Shown here piece by piece: positions 5,621 to 12,224 of a DNA stretch of 12,224 nucleotides. The position numbers and the translations under genes are program-made. Origin of the DNA: JBOGHU01 sp050742255. Lineage in GTDB: Bacteria; Actinomycetota; Acidimicrobiia; Acidimicrobiales; CADCSY01. The notes under the pieces are model-generated. The model was not told the origin of the DNA and did no database searches. It saw nothing but the letters and a program-made list of their open reading frames with translations. The stretch is taken from assembly GCA_050742255.1 (NCBI GenBank), contig JBOGHU010000008.1, forward strand, positions 1-12,224. The letters are read 5' to 3'. Each line of letters begins with the position of its first letter. Position 1 is the stretch's first letter.

Positions 5621-7245
5621 GGAGGGCCCTGGGCGTGGTGGCGGCGGCTGCGGTGGTGGCGGGTGCGTGTGCGTCGCCGAGCAAGCCGGCCGGGGAGGCG
5701 GAGCCGGCGGCCGGCCCCACCCGACCGACGAGGCTGACCGTCGGCGTCCCCCTCGATGTCGGCCCGCTCAACATCTTCGTGAGCAACGACTCGGCGCTCA
5801 ACGAGCTGGTCTACGACCAGCTGTTGGCCCCCTCTCCCTACGTCGAGGAGCCTCAGCCGTGGCTGGCCGAGTCGATCGAGGCGGTCGACCCGTCCACCTG
5901 GGAGCTGACGCTGCGCGACGACGTCGTCTGGCACGACGGCGAGCCGTTCACGGCCGACGACGTCCGCTTCACCATGGAGTACTTCAAGGTGGCGCCGTCG
6001 GGAACGTTCACCCATCATGTGAGCGAGGTGCCCACCATCAGCCAGGTCGAGGTGCTGGGTGAGCACGCCGTCCGCCTGAGCTGCGGCTTCCCCTGTCCCG
6101 ATCTCGGCCGGGTCACGCTCGCATTCATCCCGATCCTCCCCGAGCACGTCTGGAAGGACGTGACCGAGCAGACCAAGCGCACCGACCTCCCCGTGGGCAC
6201 CGGCCCCTACCGGCTGGTGAGCTACAGCGCCACGGGCGGCTACCGCTTCGAGGCCAACGAGGACTACTTCGGTGGCCGCCCCCAGGTCGCCGAGCTCGTC
6301 ATGCCGATCATCGAGGACCCGTCCGCCACCTTCACCGCCCTGCGCACCGGCGAGATCGACGCCGCCGCCCGACGGGTGGCCCCCGAGCTGCTGGAGGACT
6401 TCTCCCGACGCGACGACATCGAGGTGGTCAAGACCTCGCCCCTGCAGTTCCTCGAGCTGCGCCTCAACTACCAGCGGGCGCCGTTCGACGTGCCCGAGCT
6501 CCGCCACGCCCTCTCGCTCGCCGTAGACCGACGGGAGCTGCTCGACAGCGTCCTCCTCGGCCAGGGCCGTCCCGCCACCCAGGGCTACCCCCACCCCGAC
6601 TCCCCCTGGACCAAGCCCGACCTCTCCACGCCCTTCGACCGGGAGGAGGCCATCTCGGTGCTCGACGGGCTGGGCTACGACGACGGCGACGGGGACGGCG
6701 TGCGGGAGGCGAGCGACGGAAGACCTCTGGCCTTCACCGTCAAGGTCAACGGGGCGGAGCCCACCCACGTGCGGGCCGCCCAGCTCGTGGCCGAGCACCT
6801 CGAAGCCGTCGGGGTCGGGCTCGACGTGGTGACCCTCGACGCCGGGGCGGTCGCCGACCTGTTCAAGTCCCGGGACTTCGACATGGCGGTGAGCACCATC
6901 GGGGCCCATGGCGTGGCCGACCCGACCCAGTTCATCATGAGCCACCGCTCGGGGTACCTGTGGGACGCCCCCGAGATCGCCTACCCCGAGTGGGACGCCC
7001 TCTTCGAGGAGTGGAGGGCCACCACCACCATCGAGACCCGCACGCCGGTGCTGTTCCGGATGCAGGAGCTGTTCAACCGCCAGCCCACCTCGATCCCCCT
7101 CGTCTACCCCGACGAGCACTGGGCGTTCCGGCCCGCCGCCTTCGACGGCTGGGTCGAATCGCCCAGCTACGGGATCGTGCACAAGTGGTCGTTCCTGCCC
7201 AAGGAGGCGGGCCGGAGGGTCAACGCCATCAGCAAGGAGTTCTGA
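5617..7245 (+). CDS. Peptide ABC transporter substrate-binding lipoprotein (SBP_bac_5 family)
   Basis: A 542-aa extracytoplasmic solute-binding protein of the oligopeptide/dipeptide/nickel family, expected to capture ligand outside the membrane and deliver it to the permeases encoded downstream. The N-terminus is a lipoprotein signal: MRRALGVV, a short alanine/valine core and a lipobox-like VAGAC with Cys18 as the lipidation residue, then a Pro/Ala-rich tether to about residue 38. The family signature is clear in ESIEAVDPSTWELTLRDDV (about 85-103) and HDGEPFTADDVRFTMEYF (106-123). A DDGDGDGVRE acidic loop (355-364) is common in the family. Length is normal. The histidine clusters expected of nickel-binding members are not evident, so peptides are the better guess; the exact ligand cannot be told. 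It is probably the most highly expressed gene of the operon, given its strong Shine-Dalgarno and the stem-loops after its stop. Confidence 0.92.
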   Translation: MRRALGVVAAAAVVAGACASPSKPAGEAEPAAGPTRPTRLTVGVPLDVGPLNIFVSNDSALNELVYDQLLAPSPYVEEPQPWLAESIEAVDPSTWELTLRDDVVWHDGEPFTADDVRFTMEYFKVAPSGTFTHHVSEVPTISQVEVLGEHAVRLSCGFPCPDLGRVTLAFIPILPEHVWKDVTEQTKRTDLPVGTGPYRLVSYSATGGYRFEANEDYFGGRPQVAELVMPIIEDPSATFTALRTGEIDAAARRVAPELLEDFSRRDDIEVVKTSPLQFLELRLNYQRAPFDVPELRHALSLAVDRRELLDSVLLGQGRPATQGYPHPDSPWTKPDLSTPFDREEAISVLDGLGYDDGDGDGVREASDGRPLAFTVKVNGAEPTHVRAAQLVAEHLEAVGVGLDVVTLDAGAVADLFKSRDFDMAVSTIGAHGVADPTQFIMSHRSGYLWDAPEIAYPEWDALFEEWRATTTIETRTPVLFRMQELFNRQPTSIPLVYPDEHWAFRPAAFDGWVESPSYGIVHKWSFLPKEAGRRVNAISKEF

Positions 7246-7299
7246 GCCAGCGGTGATGGCTCCTCGCCTGGCGGCTCGTCGCTGTGGGGCTGGGGGCCG

Positions 7300-7330
7300 A
7301 GGGCCCCGCCGCCGGGCCCTGCTGCGCAGC
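7300..7330 (+). repeat. Intercistronic stem-loops between binding protein and permease
   Basis: AGGGCCC (7300-7306) pairs with GGGCCCT (7314-7320) across a 7-nt loop, followed directly by the 10-bp palindrome GCTGCGCAGC (7321-7330). They end 5 nt before the permease ATG and fill the only long gap (90 bp) in the operon. There is no T-tract. Such structures often lower or uncouple downstream expression, which is inferred here. Confidence 0.7.
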
Positions 7331-7335
7331 TCCTG

Positions 7336-8322
7336 ATGCGAAGGGCGCTGCCCCGGGCGGCCCAGTACCTGCTCGTCCTGTGGGCGGCCTCGACGCTCAA
7401 CTTCCTGCTGCCCCACATGGCTCCGGGTGATCCCGTCGACTACCTCTTCTCCGGGGAGGCGTCGGCGGCCCTGCCCGAGGAGTCGCGCCGCCAGCTGCGG
7501 GCCGACTACGGGGTCGACGGATCGCTCCTCGAGCAGTACGGGCGCTACTGGGCAAGCCTCGCCACCGGCGATCTCGGCGTCTCCGTGCGTCACAGCCGTC
7601 CCGTCACCGAGGTGCTCCTCGAGCGGCTCCCGTGGACCCTCGCCCTCGTGGGGATCGCCGGCCTGACCAGCGCCCTGATAGGCACCCTGGCCGGCGTGGC
7701 CGCGGCCTGGCGGCGGGGCGGGAGGCGCGACGTCGGCCTCGTCTCGGGGGTGCTGGCGCTCGACGCCATGCCCGGGTTCTGGATCGGCATGCTCCTCATC
7801 TCCGTCTTCGCCGTCCAGCTGGGGTGGCTTCCGTCGTTCGGAGCGGTGCCGCTGTCGATGGACGAGGGGCGGATCGTGTGGCTCGTCGACGTGGCCCGGC
7901 GCCTCGTCCTGCCGGTGGCCACCATCACGCTCGCCACCCTCGGTGGGACGTTCCTCCTCGCCCGGGCGTCGATGCTGTCCACCCTGGGACAGCCCTACAT
8001 CCTCATGGCCGAGGCCAAAGGCGTGCCCTCACGGCGCATCGCCTACCGCCACGCGCTGCGCAACGCCCTCCTGCCTGTCGCCACCAACGTCATGCTCGGC
8101 TTCGGCGTGCTCCTCTCCGGGGCCGTGGTGGTGGAGACCGTCTTCTCCTACCCCGGCCTCGGGCGCCTGGTCTACGACGCCGTCATCGAGCGGGACTACC
8201 CCCTCCTGCGGGGCGCGTTCCTGCTCCTCACCCTCGGCGTCGTGGCTGCCAACCTGGTGGCCGACCTCTGCTACCCCCTGCTCGACCCGCGGGTCCGACG
8301 ATCGGGGCGGGAGCAGGGGTGA
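7336..8322 (+). CDS. dppB: Peptide ABC transporter permease, DppB/OppB type
   Basis: A 328-aa inner-membrane permease subunit (BPD_transp_1). The N-terminus MRRALPRAAQYLLVLWAAST leads into a first helix ending at the DppB hallmark LPHMAPGDPVD (25-35). Further hydrophobic segments lie around 99-124, 135-163, 190-210, 250-270 and 293-315. The cytoplasmic coupling (EAA) loop is MAEAKGVPSRRIAYRHALRN (224-243) followed by LLPVATN, which contacts the ATPases. The C-terminal YPLLDPRVR is typical. ATG 7336 is chosen because it gives the usual N-terminus; no Shine-Dalgarno is present, only the palindrome at 7321-7330, so initiation may be weak. Its stop overlaps the GTG of the next gene by 4 nt. The substrate is presumed peptide, as for the binding protein. 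Confidence 0.9.
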   Translation: MRRALPRAAQYLLVLWAASTLNFLLPHMAPGDPVDYLFSGEASAALPEESRRQLRADYGVDGSLLEQYGRYWASLATGDLGVSVRHSRPVTEVLLERLPWTLALVGIAGLTSALIGTLAGVAAAWRRGGRRDVGLVSGVLALDAMPGFWIGMLLISVFAVQLGWLPSFGAVPLSMDEGRIVWLVDVARRLVLPVATITLATLGGTFLLARASMLSTLGQPYILMAEAKGVPSRRIAYRHALRNALLPVATNVMLGFGVLLSGAVVVETVFSYPGLGRLVYDAVIERDYPLLRGAFLLLTLGVVAANLVADLCYPLLDPRVRRSGREQG

Positions 8323-10127
8323 CCGCCAGCCGGTCGACCGGGGCCCGCCTGGGGTTCATCGGCCTCGCCCTCCTGGGGGGCCTGGTGCTGATGGCGCTGG
8401 CCGCCCCTCTGCTCGCTCCCTACGATCCGACGGCGCGGGTCGGGCCGCCCTTCGCCCCCCCGGGCGGGGACCACCTCCTCGGCACGAACGACGCCGGCCA
8501 GGACCTGCTCTCGGAGGTGCTCTTCGGCGCCCGGGTGTCGCTCGCCGTGGGCCTCGTCGCCGCCCTCGCCGCCACCGCCGCCGGCACCGTCGTGGGCCTC
8601 GTCGCCGGCTACGCCCGGGGCCCGCTCGACGCCGTGCTCATGCGGCTCGTCGACGTGGTCCTGTCGCTGCCGTTCCTCCCGCTCATGCTCGTGGTGGGAG
8701 TGTTCCTCGGACCGGGGCTAGGGACCCAGATGCTGGTCATCGCCGCCGTCATGTGGGCCGGGCCGGCCCGGGAGCTGCGGTCCCAGGTGCTCTCCGCCCG
8801 GGAGCTCGACCACGTGCGGGCCGCCCGGGCCATGGGCGGGCGCCCCGGTCACGTCCTCCTGCGGCACCTGCTGCCCGCCGTCGCCCCCCTGGTCGTGCCC
8901 CAGCTGGTCCTGGCCACCAAGACCGCCATCCTCTTGGAGGCCAGCCTCAGCTTCCTCGGGCTCGGGGACCCGACCGCCAAGAGCTGGGGCACCACGCTCT
9001 TCTACGCCAACGCCCGCAGCGCCTTCCTCACAGACGCCTGGCTGTGGTGGGTCGTCCCGCCCGGGCTGTGCATCGTCGCCGCGGTGCTCTCCTTGGCGCT
9101 CATGGGCTACGCCCTGGAGGAGGGGGCCCACCCACCCCTGGCCCGCCCGGCGGTGGCGCCACGGCGGCGGTCGCGTCGGGTTCGTCCCCTGGGCGCGCCG
9201 GCCGCGCCGATCGCGCCCATGGCGCCCATGGCGCCGCCCGTCGACCTCGTCGCCCGCTCGGCTGACGCCGTGCTCTCGGTCGAGGCGCTCTCGGTGGCCT
9301 ACGCCACCGGCGGGGAGCCGCTCGTGGCGGTCGACGGCGTGAGCCTGCGCCTCGGCGCCGGCGAGGTGGTGGGCCTGGTGGGCGAGTCGGGCAGCGGCAA
9401 GAGCACGTTGGTGGCGGCGGCCACCGGCCTCCTGCCGCCGCCGGCGGCGGTGGCGGCCGGGCGGGTGCGGGTCGACGGGGTCGACCTGGCCACCCTCGGG
9501 CGGGAGGAGCTGCGCCGGCTGCGGGGACGGCGCGTGGCGCTCGTCCCCCAACAGGCCATGAACGCTCTCAACCCCGTGTTCCGGATCGGCGACCAGCTGG
9601 CCGAGGCGGTCACCGTGCACAGGCGGGTGGGCCGGTCCGAGGCCAGGGCCAGGGCCCGGGAGCTGCTCGCCCTGGTCGAGGTCGACCCCGACCGGGTGGA
9701 CGACTACCCCCACCAGCTCAGCGGAGGCATGCGCCAGCGGGTGGTGATCGCCATGGCCCTGGCCAACGACCCGGCGCTGCTCGTCGCCGACGAGCCCACC
9801 ACCGGCCTCGACGTGCTCGTCCAGGCCGAGATCCTGGCCCTGCTGGGCGACCTCCGTGGCCGCCTCGGGTTGGCCCTGCTCGTCGTGTCCCATGACCTCC
9901 TCGTCGTGCTGGCGCTGTGCGGCGAAGGGGCCGACACCGGCCGGCCGGGCATCTCGGGGACGCCCCGAGCCCCGGGATGGCTGGTCGTGATGCGTCACGG
10001 CGGCATCGTCGAGCAGGGGCCGGCCCCCACGGTGGTGGCCGCTCCGGTCCATCCGTACACCCGAGAGCTGCTCGGCTCCACTCCCCGCCTGGTCCTCCCA
10101 GACGCCCCCGCGAGCGTGGCGCGGTGA
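8319..10127 (+). CDS. Fused ABC transporter permease-ATPase (DppC-DppD)
   Basis: One 602-aa reading frame joins a DppC-type permease to a DppD-type ATPase. Residues 1-272: first helix at 11-33, LLGTNDAGQDLLSEVLFGAR (53-72), several helices, the coupling loop HVRAARAMG (about 165-173) and the conserved ASLSFLGLGDPT. A basic, Pro/Ala-rich linker (about 273-315, with APIAPMAPMAPP) leads to the ATPase: Walker A GESGSGKST (355-363, Lys361), Q-loop Gln411/Gln412, signature LSGGM (467-471), Walker B Asp491-Glu492 and H-loop His525. GTG 8319 overlaps the upstream stop as GTGA. Between Cys534 and Leu555 about 20 residues replace the usual one or two, an insertion after the H-loop helix. Fused permease/ATP-binding proteins of this family are known in actinobacteria. 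Internal ATG codons in the linker could also allow separate ATPase translation, but no Shine-Dalgarno supports this. Confidence 0.9.
   Translation: MTASRSTGARLGFIGLALLGGLVLMALAAPLLAPYDPTARVGPPFAPPGGDHLLGTNDAGQDLLSEVLFGARVSLAVGLVAALAATAAGTVVGLVAGYARGPLDAVLMRLVDVVLSLPFLPLMLVVGVFLGPGLGTQMLVIAAVMWAGPARELRSQVLSARELDHVRAARAMGGRPGHVLLRHLLPAVAPLVVPQLVLATKTAILLEASLSFLGLGDPTAKSWGTTLFYANARSAFLTDAWLWWVVPPGLCIVAAVLSLALMGYALEEGAHPPLARPAVAPRRRSRRVRPLGAPAAPIAPMAPMAPPVDLVARSADAVLSVEALSVAYATGGEPLVAVDGVSLRLGAGEVVGLVGESGSGKSTLVAAATGLLPPPAAVAAGRVRVDGVDLATLGREELRRLRGRRVALVPQQAMNALNPVFRIGDQLAEAVTVHRRVGRSEARARARELLALVEVDPDRVDDYPHQLSGGMRQRVVIAMALANDPALLVADEPTTGLDVLVQAEILALLGDLRGRLGLALLVVSHDLLVVLALCGEGADTGRPGISGTPRAPGWLVVMRHGGIVEQGPAPTVVAAPVHPYTRELLGSTPRLVLPDAPASVAR
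9213..9230 (+). repeat. 9-bp tandem repeat in the domain linker
   Basis: GCGCCCATG occurs twice in tandem, with a partial third copy after it, encoding Ala-Pro-Met repeats in the permease-ATPase linker. It suggests the linker can change length by slippage in 3-residue steps. Confidence 0.75.
9921..9980 (+). other. 60-nt in-frame insertion with hairpin in the DppD domain
   Basis: This stretch encodes GEGADTGRPGISGTPRAPGW (residues 535-554), where related ATPases have about two residues between the helix after the H-loop and the next strand (VVM). It contains the hairpin CTCGGGG-ACG-CCCCGAG (9953-9969), enclosed by CCGGG (9945-9949) and CCCGG (9971-9975). Confidence 0.6.
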
Positions 10128-10918
10128 CCGAGGCGCTCCTCGCCCTCGACGAGGTCGGCAAGAGCTTCCGATCCGGGAGCGGCGCCCGGGTCACGGCCCT
10201 CGAGGAGGTGACCTTCACCGTGGGCGCCGGCCAGACCGTCGGGCTCGTCGGCGGAAGCGGGGCCGGCAAGACCACCCTCGCCCACCTGGTGGCCGGGCTG
10301 CTCACGCCCGACACCGGCACGATCCGCGTCCACGGCCGCGACCTGGCCACGCTGTCCCGGGGCGAGCGGCGGGCGGTCCGCCGGCGAGTGCACCTCGTGT
10401 TCCAGGATCCGTACGCCTCCCTGGCGCCGTCCATGCGGGTGTCCTGGATCGTCGCCGAGCCCCTCGCCATCCACGGCGTGGCAGGGCCCGACCGCAGCCG
10501 CCGGGTGCTCGAGACCCTGGCCGAGGTGGCGCTCGTCCCGCCCGAGCGCTACGCCGAGCGCCACCCCCACGAGCTCTCCGGCGGGGAGCGCCAGCGCGTC
10601 GCCCTGGCCCGAGCCCTCGTCCTGCGCCCCGACCTAATCGTGGCCGACGAGCCCACCGCCATGCTCGACGCCTCGACCCGCGCCGGCCTGCTCCGGCTCA
10701 TGGCCTACCTGCGGGCCGAGCACGGCGTCGCCTACCTCTACATCACCCACGACCTCGCCCTGACCCAGGTCTTCTGCGACCGCCTCGTCGTGCTGCGACA
10801 GGGCCGACTGGTGGAACAGGGCTCGACCGACGAGATCCTCCGCCGCCCGTCCCACCCCTACACCGCAGCCCTGGTCGAGGCCGTGCACCAGCTCCAGCTC
10901 ACCGGAGGTCCCCCATGA
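10124..10918 (+). CDS. dppF: Peptide ABC transporter ATP-binding protein, DppF/OppF type
   Basis: A 264-aa cytoplasmic ATPase that should pair with the DppD domain of the preceding fusion to power import. Motifs are complete: aromatic A-loop region around Phe15, Walker A GGSGAGKTT (43-51, Lys49), Q-loop Gln94 in VFQDPYASL, signature LSGGE (151-155), Walker B with Asp175 and catalytic Glu176 (VADEPT), and switch His209 (ITHD). The end, HPYTAALVEAV, is the usual start of the oligopeptide C-terminal extension, but the protein stops soon after, so it is a short member. GTG 10124 overlaps the stop of the fusion gene as GTGA; its stop overlaps the ATG of the next gene as ATGA, which argues for translational coupling throughout. 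Confidence 0.92.
   Translation: MTEALLALDEVGKSFRSGSGARVTALEEVTFTVGAGQTVGLVGGSGAGKTTLAHLVAGLLTPDTGTIRVHGRDLATLSRGERRAVRRRVHLVFQDPYASLAPSMRVSWIVAEPLAIHGVAGPDRSRRVLETLAEVALVPPERYAERHPHELSGGERQRVALARALVLRPDLIVADEPTAMLDASTRAGLLRLMAYLRAEHGVAYLYITHDLALTQVFCDRLVVLRQGRLVEQGSTDEILRRPSHPYTAALVEAVHQLQLTGGPP
10904..10908 (+). promoter_or_regulatory. Shine-Dalgarno for the first GATase-like gene
   Basis: GGAGG lies 6 nt before ATG 10915, inside the end of dppF. Confidence 0.75.
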
Positions 10919-11514
10919 GCGGCGGCGTCGCCCTCCTCGACGCCCAGACGGCCACCACTCCCCACGACGAGCCGTGGGCCCGTTGCATCGACATCGTCGA
11001 CGTGTACGACCTCGGTCGTGTCGATCTCGGCCGTTACTCCGGCGTGGTGGTCGAGGGAATGGTCGACCAGGAGCATCTCTACCGCCAACGCCACCAGATC
11101 GGGGCGTACCTCGACGGGGGCGGGCTCATCGTGTGGAGCGGGCAGCTCTTCCGGCCGTGGCTGCCAGGGTGCGGCCCGTTCGTCCCCAAGGAGATCCGAT
11201 CCTTCCGCGACTACGCCATCCGGGTCGTCCGTCCCCATCCGGTATTCGACGGCGTCGACCCCGAGGATCTGACCTTGCGCAGGGGGGTCGCCGGCTTCTT
11301 CGCCCGTGGCCATCACCCGCCGCCTGAGGGGGCGGAGGTCCTCCTGTCGCTGGCAGAGGGGGAGCCCGTCGTCTACGTCGACCGGACGACCACCAAGGGC
11401 ACGGTCTTCGCCCACGCCGGCACCGGCCTGCTCCGCTGGGCCGAGCCCGGCTCGACCGCCGCCCGGATCAGCCCGCAGCTCCTGGCCTGGGTCCAGGAGG
11501 GAGGAGGACGCTGA
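10915..11514 (+). CDS. Unknown protein, GATase-like/ThuA-like, first of a related pair
   Basis: A 199-aa soluble protein that I do not recognise with certainty. Its pattern suggests a class I glutamine-amidotransferase-like or ThuA-like alpha/beta fold: a strand YSGVVVEGMVD (41-51), a helix, then GGGLIVWSGQLFR (68-80) where a nucleophile elbow would be, then WLPG. No Cys sits at the elbow, so amidase chemistry of the usual kind is unlikely. The C-terminal part has GAEVLLSLAEGEPVVYVDR (139-157) and KGTVFAHAGTGLLRW. The same order of blocks occurs in the next gene (HDGLVVP, ALIVFGEQ, WLPG, GAEVV, VLYVDR), so the two are probably ancient paralogues. ATG 10915 has a good GGAGG upstream and overlaps dppF as ATGA, tying it to the transporter. 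It could bind or process the imported ligand or control the operon; neither is shown. Confidence 0.8.
   Translation: MSGGVALLDAQTATTPHDEPWARCIDIVDVYDLGRVDLGRYSGVVVEGMVDQEHLYRQRHQIGAYLDGGGLIVWSGQLFRPWLPGCGPFVPKEIRSFRDYAIRVVRPHPVFDGVDPEDLTLRRGVAGFFARGHHPPPEGAEVLLSLAEGEPVVYVDRTTTKGTVFAHAGTGLLRWAEPGSTAARISPQLLAWVQEGGGR
11501..11507 (+). promoter_or_regulatory. Shine-Dalgarno for the second GATase-like gene
   Basis: GAGGAGG lies 6 nt before ATG 11514. Confidence 0.8.
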
Positions 11515-12137
11515 TGAGCCGCCTGGCCGCTGTCTACGGGGGGTCCGCCGCCCACCATCGGGGGCTCAACGAGCCCAAGTACGCCCGCTTCCTCGACGCC
11601 CTCGTCTACCTGCCCGACCTGGTCGAGGCCGACCTCTCCGGCCACGACGGCCTCGTCGTACCCGAGCGCCTCCACCGGGGCATGCTCCGACGGGCCCGAC
11701 CGAACCTCCTCGACTTCCTCGACCGGGCCGGAGCCCTCATCGTCTTCGGCGAGCAGTCGGTGTACGGCGAGGAGCCCGACGGGTGGCTGCCCGGTGTCCG
11801 CTTCGAGGCCCGACCCACGAACTACTGGTGGTGGCTCGACCCCGAGGCCCCCAGCGGGATCGTCGCCGCCGCCCCCGCCCACGGGCTGTTCCGCCACCTC
11901 ACCATGGCGAACGCCACCTGGCACCATCATGGCGTGTTCTGGCCCCCCGGCGGCGCCGAGGTCGTCATCGCCGCCGAGGACGGGGGTGCTGTCCTCTACG
12001 TCGACCGGGTCAGCTCCGCCGGGACCCTGGTCGTTACCTCGCTCGACCCGCTCTCCCACTTCGGGTCGTACTTCATGCCCATCACCGAACGCTTCCTCGA
12101 CGGGTTCTTCCCCTGGCTCGTCGAGGACCTCCTGTGA
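11514..12137 (+). CDS. Unknown protein, GATase-like/ThuA-like, second of a related pair
   Basis: A 207-aa soluble protein related to its upstream neighbour. Visible blocks are GHDGLVVPERLHRGML (43-58), GALIVFGEQSVYG (73-85) at the presumed elbow, DGWLPGVRF (89-97), PTNYWWWLDP (101-110), a His-rich WHHHGVFWPPGGAEVV (136-151), LYVDRVSSAGTLVV (161-174) and HFGSYFMPITERFLDGF (182-198). The elbow again lacks Cys. The WWW and HHH clusters, absent from the partner, could form a ligand or metal site; this is a guess. The gene starts at ATG 11514, which shares one base with the upstream TGA, and is the last gene of the operon. No terminator is visible after it. Its fold assignment is tentative: a ThuA-type or beta-galactosidase-trimerisation-type GATase fold would also fit. 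Confidence 0.8.
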   Translation: MSRLAAVYGGSAAHHRGLNEPKYARFLDALVYLPDLVEADLSGHDGLVVPERLHRGMLRRARPNLLDFLDRAGALIVFGEQSVYGEEPDGWLPGVRFEARPTNYWWWLDPEAPSGIVAAAPAHGLFRHLTMANATWHHHGVFWPPGGAEVVIAAEDGGAVLYVDRVSSAGTLVVTSLDPLSHFGSYFMPITERFLDGFFPWLVEDLL

Positions 12138-12224
12138 CCCGCCCGCCTATCCGGTGCCCCGGTTCTCCGGTGCCCGCCCCGTTCTGCGTTCTGCCGGTGC
12201 CCCGCTCTCCGGCGCCCCGCCCCG
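12138..12224. repeat. GC-rich non-coding tail with four CCGGYGCCC repeats
   Basis: Four copies of CCGGYGCCC lie at 12151, 12168, 12194 and 12209 with irregular spacing of 15-26 bp. No gene or terminator was recognised before the window ends. Confidence 0.6.

Noticed and set aside
6679..6708. EF-hand-like DDGDGDGVRE loop as a calcium sensor in the binding protein
   Set aside because: This acidic loop is common in SBP_bac_5 proteins and is not evidence for a new function.
5530..7593. 687-aa minus-strand open frame opposite the binding protein
   Set aside because: Antisense shadow with Gly/Val/His-rich composition; the plus strand is a clear SBP_bac_5 lipoprotein.

Overview
The window is very GC-rich, with strong G/C third positions, GTG as well as ATG starts, start/stop overlaps and long spurious reading frames on both strands. 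This points to a high-GC actinobacterium. A GabD2-like aldehyde dehydrogenase and a Bfd/Bfr operon fit that; the exact lineage (possibly Acidimicrobiia) is inference. No RNA genes, CRISPR arrays or transposases were seen.

Left end (1-3279, + strand). The first ~570 bases hold a decayed C-terminal remnant of a large TPR/ATPase-type transcriptional regulator, with two apparent one-base deletions, an in-frame TGA and a 38-bp palindrome at the first break. Two intact genes follow, probably co-transcribed: a GabD2-type succinate-semialdehyde dehydrogenase (592-2172) and an extended SDR of the thioester/acyl-reductase type (2191-3279).

Middle (3297-5441, - strand, convergent with the first block). 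A four-gene operon, read from 5441 downward: an unrecognised 134-aa protein, bacterioferritin-associated ferredoxin (bfd), bacterioferritin (bfr), and a fusion of a USP-like domain to a YceI lipid-binding-type domain. It looks like an iron-storage/release unit with a stress-type protein at its end. A partial DtxR/IdeR-like half-site lies just upstream of the first start codon.

Right side (5504-12137, + strand). A divergent AT-richer island carries a plausible promoter (TTGATC, 18 bp, TATTAT). Right behind it is a 25-codon ORF that may be leaderless and overlaps the next start as ATGA. The operon then encodes a lipoprotein peptide-binding protein, a DppB-type permease, a single ORF fusing a DppC-type permease to a DppD-type ATPase, a DppF-type ATPase, and two related proteins of unknown function that resemble class I glutamine-amidotransferase/ThuA-like folds without the usual nucleophile. 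The genes from dppB onward are joined by 1-4 base overlaps; only the SBP-dppB gap (90 bp) holds stem-loops that could tune stoichiometry. The most interesting part of the window is this transporter with a coupled leader ORF, a fused permease-ATPase carrying an insertion after its H-loop, and a tightly attached pair of unknown proteins. The last 87 bases are non-coding with four short CCGGYGCCC repeats.
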